64,000 nucleotides of DNA from Mortierella sp. BCC40632 (taxonomy: Eukaryota > Mortierellomycota > Mortierellomycetes > Mortierellales > Mortierellaceae), in the NCBI GenBank assembly GCA_011634665.1, contig WAEK01000006.1, forward strand, positions 2,672,001 to 2,736,000, in the 5' to 3' direction. Below, one piece after another: positions 34,290 to 47,478 of this stretch. Within the stretch, counting starts at the first letter, position 1. Each line of letters begins with the position of its first letter. Both the position numbers and the translations under genes were made by a program. Below the pieces are notes generated by a model that made no database searches, was not told the DNA's origin, and saw nothing but the letters and a program-made list of their open reading frames with translations.

Positions 34290-35845
34290 ATGGGAAGGAT
34301 GATTGTTCAGGATGAGCCAGTGCCGGCATTGGTGACCAAGGAGATCAGAGCCTCTCAGAATTCATCAGAGGGCGACATTCAGAATCAACACAAGGGGTTC
34401 ACTTCGACACCCCTGAGTGACGGACATTCTAAGGGTGAACCCACTTGCAAAGGGGTGGAGAGCGACAAAGAAGACAAGAGTCATGAGGCAAGCGATCAAG
34501 ATAAAGATGATACAACCAAAGCCGACAGCGATCCTGAATCCAGTGATGAGGCCCTCGACTATGAGACTCAAAGACAGCGCAACATCCAACAGAACCAAAA
34601 GCTAATGCTTGAGCTTGGTCTCAATTCAGTGCTATCTGCTCGTCATTCCTTTTCAGTAAAGGATTCTCCACAAAAGAAAGGTGCTGACAGCGATTATTAT
34701 ATTCCTGAGGATCGACCATCGCGGAGCAAATCAAAGCCAAGTCGTGGTTATAAGCGGCGCCCAGTGCCTATACTTGAACCAATCCAAACGCGATCTTCTA
34801 AACGGACACGAGGTGAAAAGGCTGAGGAATTCAACGTTGATCTCGAAAAACTCGAGAAAGGATTGCGTCTAAACCCAGAAGGGGAGCCTGAGCCTGGACA
34901 CGATTCGTCTTTTGAGTCTTCAAGAAAGGGCAACAGCTATTCGAAATCTCTCTGGAGAGGCCGGAAGCAGACTACGGGATTCAATGTCGAGACTGAATTA
35001 TCATGCGCGAGTGCACCATTGACTCTAGGTAAGAGGGAAATCACCTAGCAAATTTAGAAAAGAAAAGGAAAGCTCTGGTTTGTCAAAGTAAGAGAGAGGA
35101 GGAGGGGAACAGCATCAGTCAATGGACGTTAATGTTGTCTGCTACACTGTACTGTCTCTAATAGATAGCATAGGAACAACCATCTGGGAGATTGGTTCGT
35201 TGTACAAAGGCAAAGAGAACAGACGAAAATACTGGAGCGGCAATGGGGTAGGACAGTGTCTTTGTTTACTGTCATTTTGGTTCTATGTTGATTGAGATGA
35301 CCAAAATACTCACTAGTCAGTGTATGGTGTCGCATTGTGTTCTTTAGAGTCTCTTCAAGCACCCATATCCCATTGGGTTCAAAGCAGAAAAGTTCCATTT
35401 CCGTGAGCAATACATGATGTACATCAAAGAGGGACCGGATGGACCAATCTTTATAGTAGAGTCGGCCGGTGGAAAGAGGTTTGAAGGATCAACACCCACA
35501 CAGCCCTGGACTAAAGCATGTCTAGCCAGTTACTCAAGAGGGACCAGGATCAGTGGGCCACTATTCTTTGGCTTCTCTGACCCGATTACCCAAAAGATGA
35601 TCGAGGAGCTGGATGGCTACCAGCCGTGGGAGGTTCTTGTGGCAGAAATCAAACAAGAAGAGAGGGCAAAGGCCGAGGCCGAAGCCAACGCGAATGAAGA
35701 GGTTGATGATAACGTCGATGCGGAGTCAGCTGCAGCCAACCAAGCCAACGAAGGCAATGTTGCCAATGACGCAGAGACTGACGAGCAAGGGCTGGTGCAA
35801 GATGTCAGTAACAGTGCGGCCAATGCCGGGACGCCGCCTGCCTGA
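34290..35845 (+). CDS. FYRN/FYRC-domain nuclear protein
   Basis: Three exons, 34290-35028, 35165-35247 and 35348-35845, giving 439 aa in one frame. The start is the first in-frame ATG (MGRMIVQDE). Residues 1-245 are charged and disordered, with basic clusters (YKRRPVPI, RSSKRTRGEK) suggesting nuclear import. Exon 2 plus exon 3 give SIGTTIWEIG, then HPYPIGFKAEKFHF and GPIFIVESAGGKRFEG (FYRN), and FGFSDPITQKMIEELDGY (FYRC). In MLL/Set1-type proteins and TBRG1 the F/Y-rich pair forms one folded unit in chromatin regulators. No SET, PHD or bromodomain is present, so it resembles stand-alone FYR proteins. The tail is Glu/Ala/Asn-rich. A polyadenylation-type AATAAA lies at 35989. Confidence 0.8.
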
Positions 35846-35988
35846 AGAGCTCTTTTGAGGAACATACCCTGGGGCCGTCACTGTCTTCCAGTCCTTCCAA
35901 ATCCCACGGCCACGGAGCACAGAGCAGAGGCCAACAAAGAATTTTCATCCCAGCCACCCCGCGTTTGCTTCCACAATGCACATGTGTA

Positions 35989-35994
35989 AATAAA
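35989..35994 (+). terminator. Candidate poly(A) signal for the FYR gene
   Basis: AATAAA 144 bp after the stop codon and upstream of the next gene on the same strand. Confidence 0.45.
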
Positions 35995-36345
35995 AAACCT
36001 CTCTTCTTTCTCTCCCTACTTAAGCTCCACGCCTATTTCACGGTTGTCCGGACCTCATCCTCTCCACTCTCCCTCCGCTCTGCCGCTTCCCACCTTCTAC
36101 TTACCCACTCTCTTCGTCCCTGGTTCTCACAGGGTCTCGTCTCTTTTCAAAGTGTCCGAGCCACAGCATCTAATGTAAGCTTGAAATGCACATGTCACTT
36201 CTCCATGCTTGATCCTGATTCTCAAGCCGCAAGCGAATGACTTCGTTATCTGAGCTGTCCACCCTATGACGAGTGCTCTAACCAACCCTATGATTTCCTC
36301 TTCATTGGCTATCCTGACTGTACTATCTACAGAACAAAGCCCGAT

Positions 36346-38002
36346 ATGCGCAAGACAAAGATCTTCCTTGGAACTTCTCACCCTGAGCTCGGTGGGCTCG
36401 TTACCGGCCGTCTCGGGGTGGAGCCTGGTGCTGTCAAGCTCTCTCAGTTCAAGAACAAGGAAACCTCAGTTGAGATTGGTAAAGTCAAGACTGGAGTGTG
36501 TCAATTGGGGTGACAACCAGGGTGCATTTTTGCAAAAGCTGTTGTCGACACCGTTCAATCGAGTTATCGTCTCTACCCTTGCTTAACTCATCCAATTTTT
36601 TGTGGTAACCTAGGTGTCTCGGTCCGTAACGAGGATGTGTTTATTATCCAGTCTGGTTCGCCAAAGATCAACGACTCGCTCATGGAGTTGCTTATCTTGA
36701 TTAATGCCTGCAAGGGTGCATCTGCTCAGAGGATCACGGCCGTTATCCCATACTTCCCTTACTCAAAGCAGAGCAAGAAGAAGAAGCATCGTGGCGCTAT
36801 CGCTGCAAAGTGTAAGTTGACCAAGATTCCCCCTCCTCCCTCCCACGGCATGACTGTCGTATTTGACAGTTACTGTGGCGTCTTCGTGTACGTGCAGCTA
36901 ACACCTGCATGCATGATTTTTTATAGTGGTGGCCAATATCTTGTCAATCTCAGGTGTCGACCACATCATTACCATGGATCTTCATGCCTCACAGATGCAA
37001 GGCTTCTTCAATGTCCCCGTTGACAACCTCTATGCCGAGCCAACCATTGCCAAGTGGATCCAGGAGAATATTGAGGACTGGCAGAATGGTGTCGTTGTCA
37101 GCAAGAACGCTGGTGGTGCCAAGAGGTAAGAAAGCAACAGTAACTTGAGTGTGGCCCTAACATACCTTCTAGTCACTTCTTATTGTCCATGCGATGAGAA
37201 GGTTCACACAGAGCGACAGCTAACTAACCTTTTCTTTTCTATTTGCTTCTATGCGACAGAGTGACATCGCTTGCAGATCGTCTCAACATTGACTTTGCGC
37301 TGATTCACATCGACCGATCCAAGAGAGGTCATGCTAACGGCCCTGACCACTCGCTCTCCAGGCCCGAGAATATCTATAACCGCATGGAGGAGGAGGACGA
37401 TGATGACGATAACAGCATGGTTGATGCCGAGACCGGCCATGAGATCTTGCGCCCTAGTGAGGCTGCAGATGAGACCTCGATGATGACCCTTGTCGGTGAT
37501 GTCGATGGCAAGGTGTGCTTTATTGTGGTACGTATCATTCTTTTTGACTTCAAAGGGCTCCAAGCGGTTTCTCTTCAATTGCTTGTCATTGCTAGCCGGA
37601 TTATCCAGGTTTATAGGATATTTGTCAAGGCACAGAAAAATACGGCTAGAGCCTTAAACAACTGTGTTTCGATCTTTAATATACTTTTAGGATGACATGA
37701 TCGACGGATGCCACTCGTTCTTGGAGGCTGCAGATAACCTTGTTGGCCATGGAGCCAAGTCGGTCAACATCATTGCCACTCACGGAATCCTTAGCGGAAA
37801 CTCATTGCGCCAGATCGAAGAGTGCGCTAATGTGGACAGGATTATTGTCACGAATACGTACCCTCTTCCTGCGGAGAAGCGTGCTCTTTGCTCTAAACTC
37901 CATATTCTGGACATTAGCGCTACCTTGTCAGAGGCTATTCGTCGCACACACAACGGCGAGAGTATCAGTTACCTGTTCTCTCAGGTTCCTAAGAACTTGT
38001 AG
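36346..38002 (+). CDS. PRS1: Ribose-phosphate pyrophosphokinase (PRPP synthetase)
   Basis: Five exons: 36346-36478, 36614-36811, 36927-37125, 37260-37527 and 37691-38002, giving 369 aa. It makes PRPP from ribose 5-phosphate and ATP, feeding purine, pyrimidine, His, Trp and NAD synthesis. Visible family blocks: [16 protein letters not shown] at the N-terminus, [65 protein letters not shown], the DDMID loop, [13 protein letters not shown] and [13 protein letters not shown]. Between them an acidic insert of roughly 50 residues ([12 protein letters not shown]) occupies the place of the long non-homologous region of yeast Prs1. The symbol reflects closest resemblance. A 5' UTR intron ending at CTACAG just before the start is possible. 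Confidence 0.92.
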
Positions 38003-38392
38003 ATCGCTCTAATAGGGCCTGCCTAGAGCACACATCTGACTGGTAGTGTTATCTTGGTTCCTTTAGACTCTGTTAAATATTTGCAGAGAGCGTAGGAGCT
38101 GGAGCCAAACCTGCTAGGAGAGAAGAGTGCGTCTTTTAACTATCCATACCATCGTCATTTTAAAAACAGCATATTGCATCATCAATTCTCCCGTACTATA
38201 CAGACTAGGAATAAAAAAATATATCGGCTTTGCCTCCAGCTTTCTTCCAGGGGAGCCATGCATGGGAGTCATAGAGTATCACCGACTGTCCGCAGGCGTG
38301 GTCGCGCCTCCAGAATCTGGAGTACTCACTCATCAGGTGAGAGCAATTTGTGGCTTGCACACTGAGCAAGCTCCGCTGAGGTGTTTGTGCGG

Positions 38393-38400
38393 CTATAAAA
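38393..38400 (+). promoter_or_regulatory. TATA box of the eEF1B-gamma gene
   Basis: CTATAAAA lies 70-77 bp before the ATG, followed by a T/C-rich tract. Its placement fits a strong, TATA-driven translation-factor promoter. Confidence 0.6.
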
Positions 38401-38469
38401 ATTTTTCTTCCATCTCGTTCTTTCATTTTTTTCCCTTCCCACCACCAATACCCCCTCCCTCCTCACACA

Positions 38470-40231
38470 ATGACTGTCGGAACCATCTACTCATACCCCC
38501 AGAACCCCCGTGTCTTCAAGGCTCTTGTTGTCGCTAAGTACAACGGCCTTGAGGTCAAGGTTGACGACAAGTTCGTCATGGGCACCACCAACAAGACCCC
38601 CGAGTGGATTGCCAAGTTCGGTGCTAGCCAGGTAAAAAAAAAGAAAAACTTTTTATCTTGAGCTTGACGCGCGTCTCCCACGCCACGATCCTCTCCTTTC
38701 ATGATCGTATCGAAACTAATGGTGATATGATTTTGCATGAAATAGGTCCCTGCTTTCGAGGGTACTGACGGCACCGTCATCATCGAGTCTGGCGCCATTG
38801 CCTACTACCGTACGTACTCTTTACGCCACATATTTGTTTATTTATTCTTTGGGTCCTCGCTTGTATGGCTGCACTCTTCTCGGAAAGCTCGCCTGTGTGC
38901 AGTCACTGAGCAGCTTGACCTTACCCAGAGCAAAAAAAAAAAAAAAAAAAAAAGGCGTCTTCATATCCAGGAGGAAGAAAAAAGAGTGTGGATGATGAAT
39001 TATTTTTTTATACAGTTATCCCTGACTTAATCATCTATGTCGAGATTTGTATTCTGAACCTCTTAAAAATAAGTCCTTCCTGGCGCTCTTGGGAAGGAGT
39101 GGAGAAGTGCACAGCCTTACAATGAGATGAATCCATTGGTTTCTATCTATTGTCAGTGAAGAGATTTCTAATCCTTGTTCTTGTTTTAATTGATAATTTA
39201 CAGTTGCCCACATGAAGGAGGGCTCCACCCTTGTCGGCCGCTCCAAGGTCGAGGAGGCCCTTATCCAGCAGTGGATCCAGTACGTCGACTGCGGTCTCGC
39301 CCCCACTCTCGGCTCCTGGATCTACCCCATCCTCGGCTATGTCCCCTACAACAAGCAGACCGAGGTTGCCGCCATTGAGCGTGTCAAGTCCCAGCTCGAG
39401 GTCCTCGAGCGCCACTTGGTCAAGAAGACCTACTTGGTCGGTGAGCGTGTCACCTTGGCTGATATCTCTGCTGCCGTCGGTGTCTACTACGGTTACAAGA
39501 TGGTCTTCGACCTCGAGTACCGCAAGGCTTTCCCCGCCGTCACCCGCTGGTTCACCACCATCATTAACCAGCCTCACTTCAAGGCTGTTGCTGGCGAGTT
39601 CGCTTTCTGCGAGGTCACTGCTAAGTTCACTCCCCCCAAGAAGGAGGCCAAGGAGAAGAAGCCCAAGGAGGAGAAGCCTAAGGAGGAGAAGCCCAAGAAG
39701 GAGGTCAAGGAGGTCGAGCCTGAGGATGAGGCCAAGGAGGCCCCCAAGCCCAAGTCCAAGTTGGATCTTCTCCCCCCTGCCAAGATGGTCTTGGATGAGT
39801 GGAAGCGTCAGTACTCCAACAACGATACCCCTGTCGCTATGAAGTGGCTCTGGGAGAACATTGATCTCACCGCTGACTACTCGATCTGGAAGGTCGACTA
39901 CAAGTACAACGATGAGTTGACCAAGTTGTACATGTCCAACAACTTGGCTGGTGGTTTGATGAACCGTCTCGAGCGTGCTCGCAAGTATGCTTTCGGTAAC
40001 TTGGTTGTCGCTGGTGAGGATAACGCCAACATCATCACTGGTTACTTCATTGTCCGCGGCAACGCCGATGAGATGATCGAGGAGATCACCGATGCTGCTG
40101 ATTACGAGTCGTACAACTGGGTCAAGGTCGCCGTCATTGACGATGCTGCCAAGGCCAAGATCGGTCAGGTCTTTGCTTGGGATGGTGAGATCGATGGCAA
40201 GAAGATTGCTGACGGCAAGACCTTCAAGTAA
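38470..40231 (+). CDS. TEF3: Translation elongation factor eEF1B gamma subunit
   Basis: Three exons, 38470-38631, 38746-38809 and 39204-40231, giving 417 aa, the usual family length. It is the scaffold of the eEF1B nucleotide-exchange complex that recharges eEF1A with GTP. Domains: a GST-N-like fold (residues 1-80), a GST-C-like fold (about 90-215), a Lys/Glu/Pro-rich hinge (about 218-262, KPKEEKPKEE), and the conserved EF1G domain (about 263-417; VLDEWKRQYSNND, WLWENIDLTADYSIWKVDYKYNDEL, WDGEIDGKK). Codon use is strongly biased to C-ending codons, unlike its neighbours, as expected for a highly expressed gene. That bias creates a 400-codon open antisense frame that is not a gene. Intron 2 contains an A21 run. 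Confidence 0.95.
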
Positions 40232-40315
40232 ACAACAAAAAAAGATAAATTCTTTTTTTAATCGATATCGTTGCGCATGTAGCAGAATGATATCGTTTGT
40301 ATAAAGCGAAAAAAC

Positions 40316-40321
40316 AATAAA
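40316..40321 (+). terminator. Candidate poly(A) signal of the eEF1B-gamma gene
   Basis: AATAAA, 85 bp after the stop. It lies only 30 bp from a minus-strand AATAAA at 40351-40356 that would serve the convergent myosin gene. Confidence 0.6.
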
Positions 40322-40350
40322 ATTCCAAACACAACAAAATTGCAAAGAGT

Positions 40351-40356
40351 TTTATT
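40351..40356 (-). terminator. Candidate poly(A) signal of the myosin gene
   Basis: Minus-strand AATAAA (plus strand TTTATT) 30 bp after the myosin stop codon. It is tail-to-tail with the eEF1B-gamma signal, so the two mRNAs' 3' ends probably overlap. Confidence 0.55.
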
Positions 40357-40385
40357 AGGGAGAGAGAGGGAGAGGGAGATGGTGA

Positions 40386-43300
40386 TTAGGCTACAGGGAT
40401 GGCTGCTCTGGTCTGTGTTTCTAGTCGAGCGCGCAGCTTTTCAACTTCACGTTCGTGTCGTACAGATCGTTCTTTAGCCTCGACCGATTCTCGTTCAGCT
40501 TTTCGTTTTGCAATCGTAAGGCTGTTCTCTGCAAGGACCAAGTCCTCTACTTTTTGTCGAAGTGTCTTGATCTTTTGATCCATCTTTTGGGCTTCCTCTT
40601 CTTGTCGAGCTCGGACTTTTTCTCGCTCCTCAAGTTGATGTTGAAGATCACGGATAGAGCGTTCGCATCGACGTTGGATCCTCAGGGCCTCTTGCCGGTT
40701 CCGGATTTCGGCATCCAACTGACTTGTCTTTTCATCCAGTCTCTGTTGGAGGATGATCACCGATCGGGGTCCACTTGCTTGGGCGCTCGCTTCCAGATCA
40801 GCAATACGCGTGCTTAGGTCGGCAACTTGTTTCTCGAGCGTGATCTATAAACAAAATAGAATAAAATAGAATAAAAAAAAAATCAGCCTCGTTTCTCGTC
40901 TCTCGTCTCTCTTTCTCTCCATTCATTCTTCCTCTCCGATTTTGCGCCATGTCTTGACATTACCTTTGCCCGCTTGCTCTCTTCACTCATGGCCTTTTCC
41001 TTGGTCAGTTCACCTTCAGCCTCAATCACAGCCAATTCTGCCTTGCGTAGCTTTTCTGTTCCAAGCAACACGAGGTACTGCGATTCCTCCAGCTGTTTCC
41101 TCAAATTGACTGCCTCTTGGTCAAGCGCCATTTTGATCCGCTCGGTTGATTGCTTGTTTTGAGTCACAGTGTGGAACTGTTCACCAACATCGTCTAGTCG
41201 TTGCTCTAATCCTCGCTTGGTCTTTTCGAGAGCCACACGCGCCGACTCAGACTCATCCAGGGCAGCTCGAACCTCTCGCAATTGGGACAGCAGGTTTACG
41301 ATCTGAAGTTGAAGATCATCCTGAGAGACTAACAAATCCTGATAGCTCTGGTTCAAGTCCTGGTTTCGGACCTCTAGTCGTTCTTTGTCCTTCTTCCAGG
41401 CCTGGTTACTTCTCAACTCCTCATCATATCGTCGGTTGATCTCTTCCAACTCGGTCGACAGGGTCTTGTGCGTCTCTCGCATCTTTTGGAAGTTAACCCG
41501 TTCCAATTCCACCTCGGACGAGTACTGCCGAATCTCCTTTTGATGCTTCACTTTGAGTGACTCGAGCGCTTGTTCTACCTCTTCAACCTCCTTGCGATGC
41601 TTCTCACGTTCCAAGGCAATTTCATCATCCATTTGGCGGCGCATCAACTTCAGGTCGGCATTCAAGATCAGGTCTTCTTCCATATTATCCTCAAGCTCTC
41701 GCATCTGCTGGAGATAGGTTGAAGCCTTCTCTTCTGCCAACCGACGCTCGTTAATAGCCTCATGGAGAGACTCTTCAACATCCTTGAGGTGAAGTCGAAT
41801 AAATGCCTCAGATTTCTCGGCCTTGAGTCGATTCAAATCAGCAAGCTCGAGTCTTGAAAGGGCATTGTCTGCACGAGCCTTGTAAAGCTGAACAGTATCC
41901 TGGAGTTCATTCATTTTGGCTGCCTCGGCCTCAGACTTGATCTGAAGTTCTTGCATATCGGCTGCAAGGCGTCGCCGTTGAGCGCTTTCTTCATTCTTGG
42001 CCAAGATCTCTGATTCCAATTGGGCCTTGATATCGTCGAGCGTCGACTGAAGAGACTTGCGCTGTCGTTCCAGATTAGACAGCTCGCCTGCCTTGTCCTC
42101 CAATTCGAGCTGGACGAGTCGCTGCGATGCTACAACTGCCTTTCGCGATTCTTCTAGGTTCTGTAGCTGACTCTCCATCTCTGCTCGAACCTTGGCAGTC
42201 AAATACTCCAAATCGTTTGCATTACCTGCACGAGCCGTCACCAGCTCCTTTGAATCCATGTCCTCGATCCGTTCCAAAAGTTGCTGGTTCTCTTGCTCTA
42301 GGCGCTTGAGTTTATCATTCAGGTTGAGCTTGGACTCGTCGCTCTCCAGCTCGTGTCGGATTGCATCCAGCTCCTGGGTAAGCTGCCGATTGATACGTTC
42401 AAGGTTCTCCTTCTCGTCTTGGAGGACCTCAAACTCAGTCTGAATAGCATTTGCCTTGCGTTCAGTCCTACCCGAGAGTTCCTCAAAGTTCTTTCGTAGC
42501 CGTTCTTCGGACTCGAGTCTAGCCTGATACTCTCGTAGACTAGTCTCAAGCTTTTTCTTGGTTCGCTCCATATCCGTCTTTGTCTTGGTTGAAGATTCAC
42601 GGGACAGACTGGCCTCCTCGAATTGTTCCTTCAACTTCCTGTTGGCTTTGTTGAGTTCGTTGATCGTTGCCATGTTGTCAGTCACCTGCTGACCTAGTTC
42701 ATCAATCTCGGCAAGCAAAATGTTCTTAGTCTCATCTTGTTGCTTTTCCTTGGCTTCCATATCAGCCATGATGGCCCGCCGAGACTCCACAAGTTGCTCT
42801 TCAAACCGGCGCTTCAATTCCTCGGCTGCATATCGGAGTGTCTTTTCCTCCTCTAGTCGACCTTCTAGCTCTTGAATATGTTGCTCCAGTTTACGCTTCA
42901 TCTTTTCAGCCTCGAGAGAACTCTTGCCTCCACCGCTGTGCTCGTTGATCAATGTACCAAGTTCCTTCTCCAGGTCGGTCTTGGACCGGGTCAGACTGGC
43001 CAACTGTTGGTTCTGGGACTCTAGATTCAAGTTGAGATTATCCAAGTTGGTCTGAAGCTTCCTTGCAGTGGACTCGGCCAACTCACGGTGATGGCGCTCC
43101 ACCTGAGCCTGTTCTTTGGACTGTGCAAGCTGAATCTCCATTGATTTGGTCGTCTTTTCTGCAGCCTTGGTAGCAGAATGTTCACGCTCAAGTTCGTGCT
43201 GGAGGTCTTCCACCTCAGCTGTCAGGCGAGCCCTAGTCTTTTCGGAGGTACTAGCAGAATGGGTGACTTCGTCGTAACGACTCTGTAGTTCCTGTAGTCC

Positions 43301-46300
43301 CTTCTCAAGACGCCTGTTGGTCTCTTCCAGATCCATGTTTCTTTCCTTGATCTCATTCTCGTACTTAAACTTGATGTCCCCTAGTTCTGCGGCCTGTGCG
43401 GACGTCTTTTTCTGGAATTCAGCTTTCAGGATCTCATCTTCAGCTAACTGCCTGCGAGTGTCCTCGTTCTCAATCTCAAGCTCTCGGCGACGAGCCTCTG
43501 CTTGTTGACGTCTCTGAGTCTCCTCTTCCAGTTCCTCCCGAAGCATGTCGAGCTGCTTTTGATAAGACGTCCTCTCGCGCTCAAGGCGAGCCAGGCGATC
43601 ACTCGTGTCATCGTTTCGAGTGTTGGCAGTACCCAGTTGGCGCAAGTAGCTCTCTTTGGTCAGTCGTTCTTGATCTAGAGCTTGCTCGAGCTCCATTTCT
43701 CTGTTTCTAGAGACCTGGAGCTCATTTGTTGTCTGCTTGAGTTTCTTTTGCCAGCTATCGACGAGCTGGATATGTCGCGAGACATGGGCTTGGACCTCTT
43801 CAAGTTGCTTCTCAAAAGAGTTCTTGGCCATCAACATCTCAGTGTTCTCCTGAACAAGCTCTTCAATCTCAAGGCGGTGTTGTTCACTTTGAACTACAAC
43901 CTTCTTCCTTCCATCCTCCAACTCGGCTTGGAGGCCATCAATCTCTTCCTTGAGTCGATCCATCTCTGTCTCCCGAAGTCGCTGGAGCTCAGACTGTCTG
44001 GTTTCTTCATTACCCTTGGCGTCGAGCATTGTCTTGGTCTCCTCGAGTTGCTCCTCAAGCTTCACGCGCACCTTCTCCAGCTTGCTGAGCTCATATCGTT
44101 CGGTCTCCAAGGCTTGTTCACTCGTCTGTAGCTTGGCCACCATCTCTCTTCGAATCTTTTCACTTGTGGTGCGCTCTTGTTCCAATGCAGTCTCAAGACT
44201 TGCTACCTTGTTTGATTTCTCTTGGATCTGACTCTCTTGTGTGGTGCAAGTCTTGGCAAGGTCAAGCGCACGTTCTTTGGCCTGCTTTAGCTCGGACTCT
44301 GCAGACACATGTTTGTTCTTGACCACCAATCGTTCATTCTCGACAGTCGCAATCTTTTGTTCGAGTTCTTCGGTAGTGCTCTTGAGTCTCAGTCGGATCC
44401 GTTCTAGCTCAAGATCCTTGTCATCGACCTCCTTGATCAGTTCCTCAACTCGAGCTTCAAGTGCCTGGTTCTCATTCTCAAGTTTACGAGCTAGCATAGA
44501 TTCTGCACTCAGTGCTGCTTGAACCTCCTTCAGTTCAAACTCTTTGGCGCTCCTCTCCTGCTCCAGCTTAAGGATCGATTCAGATTGTGCCTTGGACGTC
44601 TCTCCTAGCTCATCTGACACCCTTGAAGCCTCAGCCTTGGCCAGACTAAGTTCTTCTAGCTGAGATTCGGCACGAGTGAGTTCTGCCTCAATCTCCTTGA
44701 CTCGATCCTCCAGCTCGGCAGCTCGAGACTGAGTTCTGATCAGGATCTGTTCGTTATCGATCGACAGGTTCCGTTCAGTCTCGAGCATTTCCTGAAGCTT
44801 AGCCCTTTCAGCTTCGTGGAGCCTGGATGCTTCCTCAAGTTTAAGTCGAGCAGCAGCCTCTTGCTCCTGTTTCTCTGCCAGGACACGGACGCGTTCCTGA
44901 TTTTCACGCAGCTCCTGAGCAACTCGTGAGACATTCAAGAGAGGCTTGATCTGGATGTACATCTTCCACCATGACCACTCGCGCAGCTGGACATAGACTC
45001 GAGCGTTGTGCTGGATGATCTTGATAGCCTTGGCACGACTCAATTTCTGGCGGAGAAGCTTTCGAGCAAGGTAGCCTCGACATACAGATTGTGTCTTGGT
45101 GAAGAACTGAGAAAGTTTTTGGTCACGGCTGTCTTCGAGTTGAGCAAGCTGGCGGAGTCGGACATTATCACAAGTGGAATCGTTACAAAATGTTAGTAGG
45201 TCTCAAGTATGATTTGAAAAAGAAAACGTCCAAGGCTTAGCGCATATTGATACTTTTTAAGTAAAATACTACTTACTACACCAGATCTGAAAAAGACTTT
45301 GCTTGTGCCGACTCGGTATTGCGATTTGTCAAGCTGCATTGCCTCCAGAAGAGTGACGGCTGCTACACGTCCATCCATGTAGCCTTCTGGCATTAGCCCA
45401 GGCGGCGAAAGAATCTCGTACCGCTGTCTAAACTCTGCAAACAAGATCCTATTCGGGAAGCCTGCACGACAAATACGGATGCCTTCAAGAACACCGTTGC
45501 ACCGCAGCTGGTCCAAAACAAGGGGAACATGGATCTTGCCCGCGCGTTTCTCTTCGTTGGGTAGAATACAGCGTACGAAATGTGGTTTGGTCTCATGGAG
45601 ATGGTCCATGAGGGATCGTAATTGCTCCTTGTGGCGCTGAGCGACGGTTCGGAAGGCACCTTTCTTGACACGATTGCGTACGGAGTAGTCATCTTCCTCA
45701 GCCAAGTAGTCCATGAACAAAGACGCGACATATTTCTCACTCGAGTTGGCAAGCAACCGGGTGATATTCTCGTTCAATGGGTCCTTGTTCTTGTCAAGCC
45801 ATCCAGAGACTCTGTACTCGACCTTGCCAGCATAGTGATGAAGGATAAATCCTTCTTGGAACCGTGGAGACTCAAACTTGTCTGACTTGCCTGCCCACAG
45901 ACTGGAAAGCTTGGCAAGGAATGACTTGTCTGTACCCTTTGGCACCACACACTCTTCATCCAAGCACGATAGGATACCGATGGGCTATAACAAAATGGGG
46001 GAGGATAATTAAGAGTTAGAATCGGGACCCAGTTGGTACATAGAGACTCTGTTGAGAACAATTTGAAAAGCCTACGTTTGAGTCTTCAATCAGTTGGATA
46101 GTAGGCTGAAGATCTTGGCCAAAGTCGACATATTGCCATTCAATGTTCTCTCGCTGGTATTCCTCCTGCTCCAGGATGAACATGTGATGGTTGAAGAACT
46201 GCTGAAGCTTCTCGTTGGTGTAATTGATACAGAGCTGCTCAAAGCTGTTAACCTCAAAGATTTCGAATCCTGCAATATCCAGGACGCCGATAAAGGAGGA

Positions 46301-47439
46301 GGCCTTTTTTCCAGGGGTGTCGATCGCCTGGTTAATTCTTGCAATGATCGAATCAAACATGCGTTCGTAAAGTGCCTTAGAAAGGGCTTCGATCGAGTAG
46401 AGCACTTGTTGGCCCGTTCGTGCCTGGACGACCCATTCTCGTCCAGCTTTGACTTTGGGCTTGAGTAGACCCTTGACAAACTCGGCCAAAGGAATTCCAA
46501 GAACATGGCAAACCTTTTCTGCGACGGATGTGTCTTTGAGCTGAGCTTGATCTTGTCTATCCGTGGAGATGGAGATATTGCCAAGATGTAGAATAGCAGC
46601 AATGATTTTAAATAGATTATGTTGCTCTTGCTGTGTGAAGCCCATGACATTCATCGAGTCGAGAAGAAGTTTGTATTCATCTGAGTCGTTCACGCCAGAG
46701 ATGACATGGTTTGAGTTCTTGACGTAGCCATAGTCGTCCACACCTCCTGTCAGTAAGAGTTGTTCTAAATGCATAGATCAGATTTTTTTTTAAAAAAAAG
46801 AAAAAGAAAAGAAAAATATTAACGAGTCAGTTTATCGAACAGATGCCACGAGAAAGAATTTCAAAAGCATTTTCTTTGTCTTCTCCTCCTTCCTCTCCTC
46901 TTTTTCACCTACTCTTAATGTCTGGTGTTGCTCCAGCCAGCAATTGGTAAAAGATATGGTAGTTTCGTTCACGGGATGTCTGGAACGTAACACGCGATTT
47001 CTCGAACAGATACCGCTCAATGTTGCCTCCAGCAATATGGCCAGCCGATGTGAACTCAATTCTAATGAACTTGCCCTATTGACCATACACACAAAGGTAA
47101 AAAAATAAAAAAATACATGTCAGAACTTCCCTTTTGACCTTTTAAATTCAAAGCGCGGCTGGCTTAGATAGAACACTAGACACTTACAAATCGAGAAGAG
47201 TTATTATTACGAATGGTCTGAGCATTGCCAAACGATTCCAGAATCGGATTGGCTTGCAAGATCTGTTGCTCTAGTCGTCCCATCTTGGCTTTTCCGCCAT
47301 TAGCCTTGTCTGAGGCTATAGAGGCCAGATATTGGATGACCTTCTTGGTATTTTCGGTCTTGCCTGCGCCAGATTCACCCCTATTTTTTTTTTTTTTTTA
47401 AATAATTTTTTCACGCGATCAGTTGGTAGAACAAAAAAG

Positions 47440-47478
<39 letters not shown>

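Noticed and set aside
39143..40345. 400-codon open frame antisense to eEF1B-gamma
   Set aside because: It is a Leu/Gly/Val-rich mirror of a strongly codon-biased gene; the sense strand encodes an unmistakable, full-length EF1-gamma.
41000..45000. Plus-strand ORFs of 60-150 codons opposite the myosin tail
   Set aside because: They are antisense shadows of a heptad-repeat coiled-coil exon.
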